This document shows, piece after piece, positions 54,284 to 64,000 of a stretch of 64,000 nt of DNA. The position numbers and the translations under genes were made by a program. Origin of the DNA: Formicarius rufipectus (Eukaryota; Chordata; Aves; Passeriformes; Formicariidae); NCBI GenBank assembly GCA_013399695.1, contig VXAU01000944.1, forward strand, positions 1 through 64,000, read 5' to 3'. The notes below the pieces were generated by a model. That model was not told where the DNA came from, searched no databases, and saw only the letters and a program-made list of their open reading frames with translations. Position 1 is the first letter of the stretch, and each line of letters opens with the position of its first letter.

Positions 54284-57200
54284 TGGGATGCACCAGAAAG
54301 GATGCCAAGATATAATGCAGATGTGGCAAAAATAGGCCTTTCTTGGATGTATTTACCCTTACAAAACATTAATTCTGATGTGCAGTTTTGCCAACCCCCA
54401 GATTCTGGAGTATTACTGACAACCTGTCCAGTTTCTGAAGCAATAGGATTTTTATTTCAAATTTATGACTGTGACAGATCTCTAATGTACACAGTGGCTC
54501 ATCTCTTTCCCTCTCCTCCAGCAAATGTTTTGGAGTGGGAATGGCCTGATTTGCTTCTGCTGATTTATGTGCTACTTTGTTCTTTATCTGCTTGCACCTC
54601 ACCAGTAGAATAACATCATGCTATCATTTCTAGGGTTCACAGGACCCTGTCAGCACTTAGCAGTCAAAGGTCAAGCAACTTCACAACATAGGGTTAAATA
54701 GGTTGAAAAATATCAACTAGTATTAACCCCTGTACATCAAATGAAGAAAAATGGTACTGGCATCACCAATAAGGCATCTTTACCATACAGCAGGTAATTT
54801 CTGCCGTTGTTCACTGGCAACACTGTTGAGACATGTCTGTCCTTCTGATGCCCAGTTCTAGGAGCAGACAATAAAACCTGTGCTCCTGATTGCCACTGAT
54901 TTATGTTTTGCTTTGTTCTTTATCTGTTTAGAAGTATCCAGGAGAACCATCCATATGTTGCTATCTTTCTTTCATCTTTGGACCTGTCTGTAATCTGTTC
55001 ATCTTTCCTGACACTATCTCTCTGCCCTGGAAACCCTTCAGTGTGTGTTTCCTACACTGATTTGCAAGTTTGCAGAACCCTGGTAATACTTAACACACAA
55101 GTAGCAAAAGACTTACCTGAAAATAATAAAAATAAATCCACCTGATTTCCCCTAGTGAATACTCTTAAGGGGCCTACACCAAGATGGCAAATACTTGGCT
55201 GCATTGAAGACAATAACTTCATTGGGAATGTGATTTTTAGCCATTTGTGCAATTTATTGTCTAAAGTTGTATGGCTTGTCTGAATAGATGTTGCTGTGCT
55301 GAAAAAAAGCATTTCAAATATAAAATAATTTATATGGAAGTGCAGATACTATGTTATACAGAACCTTTTGTCCTTTCATTTTGATCACTGAAATAATTTT
55401 GAAGGTTTTAACATAAAAAATACACACAGTTTTTAGTTTTTACTCCTACCTTTTATGTTATGTGTCTTTTAAACCTGAAAAACTTGGAAAGGAAGGGATC
55501 AAAGGAAAAGACTGAGAAACAATGAAAAAAAGAAAATATTGTGCACACTCAAATAATGAAATGCTTTCAAATTCTCATTTGGGTCATTAAACTCTGGCAT
55601 TTTCAGTGAAAAATGCACTTTGATACAAACATTAAAAACAATCTAGATCAAAATATCCAGGTTTCTTTCAGCTTCCCTTAGAAACATCTTTAATAACCAT
55701 TATTGACAAGGGTCTTCTCTCCCACGTGTAGGCACTTTTAACCAGAAGCCTAGGGAACTGTTCTAAGGCTGCAGCTGAATAACACAGGGAGGGAAAGACT
55801 GTGTCGGCTGAACAGAGGCCAACCTGTTGACAGCTGACTGGAAGCTTTGGACTGTTCTCTGAAATCAATAATCTTTGATAACTGGCAGCACGTGAACTCA
55901 GTGTTAGCTCTATATGGCTGCAGGGGAGATATTCCAGAGGACAGAACAATAGGCCATGATAATCCACCATGAACAGGGAATAGTATTTTTCATAAAAGAA
56001 AGAGAAATATTTCAAGAAGACCTTTCCAACCCCAAAATTACCCCACAATTCAAGACTAAATGTGGCAAAGGAAATAGCTTTAAGTGCTCTTTCTGACACT
56101 GCTTAAAAACTGCAGGATGAAAGTCTCACTCAACTCACAACTATTAAATCATACTTGATCTGTTAAAATGTCTTCATTTCCAGAATGAGACACTTGGTTC
56201 TGAATAACTTCTTTATTCTGTGCTTGTAACACACTGGACTACAATGACCTGTCCTGTAATTTCAGTCTTGATTGTGCCACCAGTCCTTCCCCACACTCTC
56301 CCATTTGTATGCTCACCAACCTGTGAATGGCAGTACTTGAATTCTAAGGCTTTAGAATATTAAGGCTATGCAAAAGTGTAGTGGATCTGCCTCTCTGGCT
56401 TTGCATGCATGGGTTGAGGAGGCCAATAAGCCAATAAGTCATTCTTTAAGACACCCACAGTGTGGGAAACTCACTGGTGACAAACATCAGCATGATATTT
56501 GAGACACACTCAGACTATTATGAAACTCCCATTCCTCTAAGGACTGTTTGAGACTTCTTAGCATTGCTAATGCTCTATACCCTTCATTATCTGCCCAGTC
56601 ATTCCCTCTATGAAAATCTGCTGCTGCTGTCTTTTCTTACATAAAATTAAATACAGTTACTACAAGATAAAGCATTGCCAGTCAGCCTGGAACAGCACGG
56701 TTTATCTGTAAGAGACAGCAGCAGGTATTATAATAATTTAGTCCGTGATGCCCTTCACCTTGCATTTGTATGCTCATACTTGCATGATGTTTTCCATGAA
56801 TCAACTCGGTTATTTTTCCAGAGGGACTAGTGGATAGCTATGTACATAGAAGAAATTCTGGACACCTACTTCAGCACTGTGAATTCCTAAATGGAGTAAA
56901 TTCTCTGGTTTGACACTGCTATAAATGCTCTTGATTTCAAAAGCAAGTGTTAAGCAGCTACTCAAGCACTGTTATTAGTATTTTATTCAGATATTGTCTA
57001 TGCTCACTCCTTATTTCTCACCTGAGCCATCTAGGCTTAAATTTTAAAATCCAGGAGCTGTCCTAGAGTGATAAATCTTGTCCTTATTGAAATTTATGCT
57101 TTTATTTCCTTTGTACAACATGTCAAGATTTCAACTGGAGAATTTTGCACTGGTGCAACGATAATCTGGTCATTACTTGTTGCAACTAATAGGAATATAC

Positions 57201-57427
57201 ATTGTAGATAAGACCCAAACAATGATAAGACCAAAAACAAGCATGAAGTTTATTATATTAGAAATTCTGAGAGAGGTAAAATCTGTCCAGTGAGACAGGT
57301 TCAGACTACACTGATGACAAAGATATGGAATTCTCATTTAACAAAAAAATAATATCATTAGTATTCCATAAACCTGCTTTTCAATTACACTTAAAATACA
57401 ATCTTAAAGCAGGAAGTCTATGTTTAA
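54284..57427. other. Gene-free AT-rich stretch
   Basis: No exon or repeat recognised. A 143-codon frame on minus at 55668-56099 shows no recognisable domain, and its length is within chance for this amount of AT-rich DNA. A CCTTTCCAACCCC motif near 56022 recalls CR1 but has no support around it. Confidence 0.42.
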
Positions 57428-57815
57428 TATTATTCATCAATATTCCTCTCTTGCAAGAGAGGAGCCCCGAGAAGGAGATACAGGGACTCACTGAAACAAC
57501 ACCTCAGCCTTGGCCATATTGACCTCCATCAATGGTCCACTCTGGCCTCCAATCGGGAGCCGTGGAGACACACAATCTATAACGCTGCTGTCTCCTTTGA
57601 AACTGCACGCAGAATCAGTCTGGAGGAGAAAAGGCAACGCAGAAAGAACCGTGCCCTGATAGTACCACCTACGGAAACTTTCTGCTGTGCCCTTTGCTAC
57701 CGGACTTGCCTATCTCGCATTGGCCTTATCAGCCATCAGCGCGCTTGCAGCAAGCGTGGGTAGAGCCCTCCCAAATCTTCATTCACGAAGTCTAGCCATG
57801 ATGATCATCAATATT
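57428..57815 (+). mobile_element. 3' end of an RTE-like LINE with open C-terminal reading frame
   Basis: A frame with no ATG is open from 57428 (just after a TAA) to the TAG at 57761-57763, 111 codons. From about 57447 its translation carries features of the C-terminus of RTE-type reverse-transcriptase proteins: a basic KRGAPRRRYRDSLK block, a LSLGHIDLHQWSTLASNREPW block, an Arg/Lys-rich EEKRQRRKNR linker and a final zinc-finger-like C-x2-C-x12-H-x3-C motif containing LSRIGLISHQRAC, ending 4 residues before the stop. After the stop come about 45 bases of 3' tail ending in ATGATG-like repeats. The upstream enzyme core is absent (5' truncation). The block is much richer in CpG than its surroundings, so it has decayed little. 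RTE assignment is from motif memory; another LINE clade sharing this C-terminus is possible. Confidence 0.72.
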
Positions 57816-60800
57816 AATGAATTTAGAGCTTGTTACAGTGATTTGTTTATATAATAAACTTTGCTTGACAGTGAAATCATAAAAAGTCATTTGATACTCT
57901 AGTTGAGCCACTTTCTACAATCTAAATCTACTAACCAAGGAATAAAGCAGTGCTATGTGCTTTATATAGCTGGCCATGTAGGAAGAAGATTCAGTACTCA
58001 CACTGATGTCTTGCAAACAATGTGTATAGCAGATTTGTTTGCATAACAGAATCATTAAACAATTCTCAACTTTGAGTGAATTTACATGAATCAATCTGTT
58101 CATAAACAACATCATAGCCTTTAGATAATTTTTTTGTTCTCAGTCTGACCTCCTCCCTCTGCACTGTTTATGCAGCTATGCCATTATGCAACTATGTCAT
58201 TAATTGGTGGCCAAGCATACATATGGTGTGCCTGGTTATGTGCTTTGTTCTCTGAAAAACTGAGGTAATTTTTGCTTGAATATTGTCAAAAATAATAATT
58301 TAAAAATCGTATGAAAATTTTTCAAAAAGTGGGAGGCAAAATCGTGAAACCAAACTTTCTGTATGAAGACAGGCCAGCAATGTTCAGTACAAAGGCCCCT
58401 CATCTGCATTTTGAACTGCAATCCTTAACCCCTGAGAGGCTCAACATTGGAGAACAACTCAAGATATGAAATTGTATTTGATTCAGAGTCTCAAACAATG
58501 TGGCTGATGTTAGATGTTTATGTTTGCACATTTTCTCTTTATTTCTACCAAGAGAGCAGTGGGAAATGACAATTTTAAAAGAAAATATAGTTTTTCCATG
58601 GCAGTAAAATCAAATTACATTAATATTAAAAAGCAAACAGCAATCATTCCTGAGTTTGTCCATTTCTGGATGTTCTATCTGTATTGCTTGCAACAAAACC
58701 AAAGAGGAGCTACTGCTTATTGCCAATGCTTAGAGAGAAATACCTCTGTGACCTTTTGGCTCATTCTAGTTTCATGATTTTTGGCATCCTAAGGCTAGTG
58801 ATGGCCACACATTTTTTTTCTTACTGTTCTACAGTGTTAAGCTGCAGATTACTTTTAGCCAAGTGCAGAGATATTTCTAGATCCCCAAACCAGAAAAAGA
58901 CATTAAACAAATCTGAGTTTTACCAGGCTTGTGTATGATAGTTAATATTTTTTTAAAAGACTGTTGATTACTTGCTAAGATTTCAGAGAAGAGAAAGGTC
59001 TGTACACAAATGTATACTTGATTTGGAAAACTTGCATTGTAGCGTTATTATTCCTGTTGCTAAATGAGAACAGACAAATGTTCTGGCGGGGTGGAGGTGG
59101 GGGGGGGTTGGTTGCAACATTATTTAGGTAGTTTCCTGATTGTCCAAGATTACTTAAAAAGAGTTATAACATGGTCCATAGTACAAGAGGAAAACTGTCA
59201 TGACTAAATAACTTATGAAGATGATGTCTGAATAAATTTGTGGGAAATGTTATGTAGCTGCAGTAGATGAAACAGTAAAATCAACAAAACATTAATGAGT
59301 GCTAGGTCTCATGATATGGAAATTATGTTGTGCAGCCTCATGAAGATCTCATTGTGCAGTATGACTGGAACGCTGACAGAGGAAATTAAAGTTAGACTGG
59401 AACATCAAAATTTGGTGATCAATAAGGATTGCAGACAAAACTCTGATGGAATGATGAGTAAACTTGATCTTAAGTCCGGTACAAGATGCATAACTGTGAA
59501 ATGCTCTTTCAAGTGTACTTAGAATTTGACTTTCTAGACTACAGTTCAAATGATCTTTTTTCATCAGCTAGAACTCCTTATACTTGTATAAGAATTAAAT
59601 AACTCAATTGATAAAAATTACAAATTTATTTAAATATTTTTTAAAAAATGTCTTAGGACTCATTTTTTAGGCAGAAGTATGTACTCTCCATTACTAAGAA
59701 AACCCTATAAAGAAACATCCTGCTGCTTTCATGGGAGAAAAGTTGTCTAAACTCTACAAAAATCACAATTCGTAGTTACTAAGGAAAGACAAAGGCAAAT
59801 AAATAATTCACTTCTATTTATTCAATAGTGGAAAGCTAAGAAACTCTTGGTGAATAAATTAACCAGAGAGTGTAATATCAGGTTATATCAGAATGTCTCA
59901 ACTCCTGAGAAAAAGCCCACTGAGATCAAGCACACCAGATATGCAGCACATTCAACACTGATATTTGAAACGTCTACCTATTTCAAAATCAAAAGAATTG
60001 ATTTTAAGTGCCCAGATCCAAATTTTGATGTGAATTTAAAAAAGGCACAAAATCATTCACATTGTGAAAGCTTCAGTTACAATTCCCAGCAGCAATGCTA
60101 CATGTGGTTTGGTGTGCAGTCCCCCTTTCAGCCCCCGAACTGCAGAACACACAGCTTCATCTGTTACAAACCCGTTGTCAGTTCGTTGACGTCAGATCAG
60201 GACTATTGTAGCTCATTTTGCCAAAAGAAATGTCAGCTGTTTGCTGAAGCAAGGAAGATGATAAAATTTATTTCAGTGGCATGAACATTGAGGCTGTAAG
60301 TGAGCAGAGCTTCAGCATCATGCGTTTTCACAAAACATGGCTTTGATCCACAATAGGACAATCAAGACTGAACTGAAGCATGATTTGACATGTACACAAG
60401 GACAAAACAGATGCCTAACAGCTTACATATGGTGTAGAACTCTTTCAAGAAAATCAGAGTGTGGATGTTGTTTGCAACTTTTCAGATTTAGAAAGTGAGT
60501 GTTTTAAATCAATTAGGGGGAAAAAATAACACTTTCAGAATATTTTGTGACTGAGATTTAATTTTCCACTTCAAAAAGTAGGGAAATGAAATAGGCATTT
60601 GTTCATTTGACAGTTTCACCACTCATGCTTTGGGAAGAAGGGAACTAAAACCATCATCAACTCCATAGTTTATTCTTATATTTTCTCCTCTGTAATAATA
60701 GGTACTTTTAAGGTCCTATAGCTGCCACATTTGAAAATGAAACCTTTCAGTAATAAATTAATTTTTAGACTATCTCATGACATTAAGATTTCTCATCTGT

Positions 60801-63800
60801 ATTTGATAGCTGGACAACAGTGGCATAATGGAAGTTTAAGAGCTTACTTTCAGCCATGTAATGTTGCCCAGAAAAGGAGCAGGAACTGAACATAAATTCC
60901 CTTTGTCTCAGTTCTGTTCATGCGACAAGACCAAAGTCCCCCCAGTCCTTAGCCTCCATATTCTTTATTCTTCAACAGTTTATTGACATGCAAAGGTGTT
61001 TGCTGAGCTCCACTGTGTAATTTCCCATAGCCTGTAGGCAGTTTATGTGCTGATCCCAGATTGGTTGCATCTGCCACTCCTCCCTTCAGGTAATTATTGT
61101 GGTCCCTCAGCAACAGAACTATCTCCCACACCTATACAGCCCATCCTACATGAAAGTTTTCACATGATCCAAAAGTAATTTTTTTCAAGTCCAGCCTTGA
61201 TCACAGACATCATTTGAGCATCATGCAGTAGCAATTTTCCTAACGTAAAAGATGCTTGATTTTGCAATAGTCTTTTTTTGGGGAGATATTAATTTCAAAG
61301 CTGTGTCACAGACTGGTGGTAGTAAGGTGACTTGCCATGTTGTCTCCTGAAAACCACAGTGAAAATACCATCAGATAGACAAGAACCCATGTGAAGTTAA
61401 AATAAACTTGGAACAAAGGGATACATTGGGACTGAATGCTCTAGAAGAGCAAATCAGAAATTTTAACAGTAGATGAATAATGACTTTACTAACAGAAAAC
61501 AGACTTGCTAGGTCTGATTTGAGTCTGGCATTATTGAGCCACTGTTACTAGGAATAATCCCTTTTCCTAAACAATCTTTACAATACACCAACAAATCACT
61601 TACTTGACAATATTGAAAGCACTGTTTCCTTAGAGGTAATGTGATTTGCATACATAAATCCCATACACATTTTTTTTGTTTAGCTAAATTTCTGTGTCCT
61701 GAGGATTTCCAACATGTGATTTACCTCTTCACTGAGCATTGGTATATTACAACGTAGAGTTACCTACAGTGCAATTAATGCAGAACAGTCCTGGTAAACC
61801 TCCTTCTGTACACATCAGGGTAGGCCAAGATTATATCTAGTGTTATAGCCATCTGAATGGCCTTTCCCAAGTCACACATCACATGGATGTACCTCCCAGC
61901 AAACTACTGTGAGAAGTTAATTTATGCCATATTTAGGAAATCACTTCGGTTCTTACACATCGGAAGATGTTTCCTGGCTTACATACAAGATTTGTGGGTT
62001 GTTTTATAAGAAGTTAGAAAGTTTTTCATAAACATAGCTACATAACCTCAGTATGCTCACTATGTATCCCTGAATATGTGAAACTATGAATGAGATGGAA
62101 AGAGGAACCGAATAGGCAAGACAATATCTTTGGGTTAGATGCATATTCCATTAAGTAACAGCTATTGATACTATGCATTATTTATTACTGACCTCTTTAA
62201 AGCCATCTCCCCAGAGCTTTATGCCATGTTAAATTATCTCTGTTTTTCAGAATCTTCTAATAAGACATTAAAGATACTTGGCTGGAAGCAAGAGCATGGA
62301 GAAAAGAATGGAACATATATATGTTTTATGCAAAGAGAAAGGCTCATTCTCTTTTCAGTGCTTATCAGAATCACAAAGCACATCTAGTTTCCCTGATTTT
62401 GATAACAATTTAGCCCTTATAGACTATTTGCCTTATAAATTTTTGTCTCTACAAATGCTTGTGGGAAAAATGCTTACTCTTCCCTTCTTCAGGAAACTTT
62501 CTACCGTTTACATTAAGTTATTCCCTTCCAGGAAATTATCATTTTCTACTACACAATCCATGGGAATGCAGGCAAGCGAGAGCGAAATAATGGCACACGG
62601 CAGTAACATTATCTTTTCTCTCAATGGAGAAACAAAATCCTCTGATCCCTTTCTATGGTTTACGCATGTATTTAGCTGTTGACTTTCTAGTTCATTTTTA
62701 CTGATGGTTGTTGAGCTATCAGGCTGCACCACTTCCTCTGCTCACTTGCATTTAATTTTAAAGAAATGTTCTTTATTTTCCTAAATGCCTTAATTTGAAG
62801 TCTGGTGTTTAAATTAAAAGAGTTAAAGATCAGCAATCATTGGAACCTTTACTAATAGCATGCTCTAGATAATGTGAGAAATTTAACACATTTCTCAGTA
62901 AATAACCTAATCATTAATTATCCTTATGTTTTAAAAGGCTTGTTGCTTGTTTCTAGTTTGATCTGCTTTGTCTTGCTTTTATCTGGATCTCATGAGGTTT
63001 TATCAAATTTTGCTGCTTCTGTATGGTGTTCTTGTAACCTGTGGCTCTAGTTGCCATTTCCCTCTCTTTCAGTCTTATGACACAGGTGAATATTGAATTA
63101 ATCTGGTAGCCATAAGCAATGTATGTCTCAGGGTGAGACCTACTAACTGTGGATTTCTACACATATGCATTAATTTGTGCACCCAAATCCATATATGTAT
63201 GAAGGGAAGGCTACACACGTGTTCAAAGTGCCACTGGAGAGAAGAGACCAATCTTATGTCAATGCCAGCAGATCCAGGAGCTAGAGACAAAAGACCAAAG
63301 CATATTTCCTCCAGGATTAAAAACGTGCTGTGATACTATTAAAACAAGTACCTCAATGATTGCAAATTGTGTGACTACACGAATGTCACATTTTTTCATT
63401 AAATAGATATGGATTATGGTATAGTCCCAGCAGTCTCTTGGTTTTTTTGATGCTGACACTTATCTATATGCATCAGTTTCACCCTGTTGAAGCTTTAGTT
63501 ATTATTTTGTTGTTCTGAAGAGGCCATGAAGAAAGCTCAATAATGCAGAAAAGTAGAACATATTGTCCTAAAATCTCCCTCATTATTAAAACTACAGGGA
63601 GAAATATAGGAAATCAGAGGCTCAAAACACAGCTGAAAGAACTGAGAGTTGAATTCAACCACCAGTGAATTACACTCCCACACACGTACAGACCCAGACA
63701 ATAGGCTGATTCAAGACAATGAATGCACAAGAAAAAGTCACTATTCTCTCTTTTCTCTTTGCATTGCTAATTCTTTTCCTCAAATTGAATGCCTGAGAAA

Positions 63801-64000
63801 CAGATCCAGTATTGAAATCCTTTCTTTCATCGTTCATAACATGAAATGTGCTATGATACCACTTTGATTCCATCTTGACTCTGAACATAAACTTTTTCCT
63901 TGGAAACACGTACATTTATCAAAATTCATCTACTGAGTGAACTGGTGTCCTGAACCACATCACTTGTATCACTGTATCAAAATGAAAACTGCTGAGAGAT
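57816..64000. other. Gene-free AT-rich stretch to window end
   Basis: About 6.2 kb without a recognised gene. It includes a G-rich run at 59088-59111 and two open frames of 145 (59847-60284, +) and 134 (62278-62682, +) codons. The first is Cys-rich in its C-terminal half, but neither has a domain I recognise or a credible splice context. Confidence 0.42.
59088..59111 (+). other. G-rich run with quadruplex potential
   Basis: GGGG, two GG pairs and then nine consecutive G bases at 59099-59107 on +. Enough G runs with short loops exist for an intramolecular G-quadruplex, though two of the runs are only two bases long. Function is not implied. Confidence 0.6.

Noticed and set aside
56015..56060. 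CCTTTCCAACCCC resembling the CR1 3' end
   Set aside because: The flanking sequence does not follow CR1 on either strand.
55668..56099. 143-codon open frame on minus
   Set aside because: No recognisable domain, and the length fits chance.
59847..60284. 145-codon open frame on +, Cys-rich towards its end
   Set aside because: No domain recognised. In 64 kb of AT-rich DNA about one frame of this length is expected by chance, and codons show no bias that I can see. Conservation in another bird would change this.
62278..62682. 134-codon open frame on +
   Set aside because: Low-complexity composition (Ser/Phe/Leu rich), no domain, chance length.

Overview
This window looks like a piece of a bird nuclear genome. 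It is AT-rich and CpG-poor, and it carries several copies of the avian/reptilian LINE CR1, recognisable by its characteristic 3' region and its terminal octamer-like ATTCTATGA tail. It also carries one long terminal repeat of an avian endogenous-retrovirus type. No mammalian Alu, L1 or B1-type repeat was seen, and nothing bacterial (no operons, no ribosome-binding-site-spaced genes). I could not identify any host protein-coding gene, exon, tRNA, rRNA or CpG island. The many short open frames fit chance in AT-rich DNA; the two longest (about 145 codons) are roughly what random sequence of this size gives. The window is best read as intergenic DNA or part of a very large intron.

Layout. Positions 1-25 are the extreme 3' end of an RTE-like non-LTR retrotransposon cut by the window edge. 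The first 2.9 kb is a repeat cluster: a CR1 3' end on + (about 600-755), then a minus-strand CR1 split by a retroviral-type LTR (CR1 1068-1100, LTR 1101-1732, CR1 1733-1950), then an old minus-strand CR1 fragment near 2765-2830. From about 3 to 25.7 kb there is mostly unique-looking AT-rich DNA with short homopolymers and one old dispersed-repeat remnant near 11.8 kb. At 25.79-26.21 kb two CR1 segments lie head to head in a pattern expected of a 5'-inverted insertion. From 26.2 to 48.3 kb it is again mostly unlabelled, with a long C/A-rich low-complexity tract at 43.5 kb. At 48.37-48.67 kb there is a compositionally distinct stretch that may be a decayed LTR. CR1 fragments on + occur at 51.26-51.42 and 52.23-52.53 kb, followed by a TTATTC hexanucleotide array at 52.9 kb and an A/C-rich tract at 54.2 kb.

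The most informative single feature is at about 57.43-57.81 kb: the 3' end of an RTE-like LINE whose last 111 codons are still open, CpG-rich and end in a zinc-finger-like C-x2-C-x12-H-x3-C motif. Its 3' untranslated tail shares 17 identical bases with the sequence at position 1, so the window is almost bracketed by two copies of one family in the same orientation.

There is no set of genes acting together here; the content is a record of retrotransposon insertion. All family names come from recognising sequence motifs by eye, without a database search.
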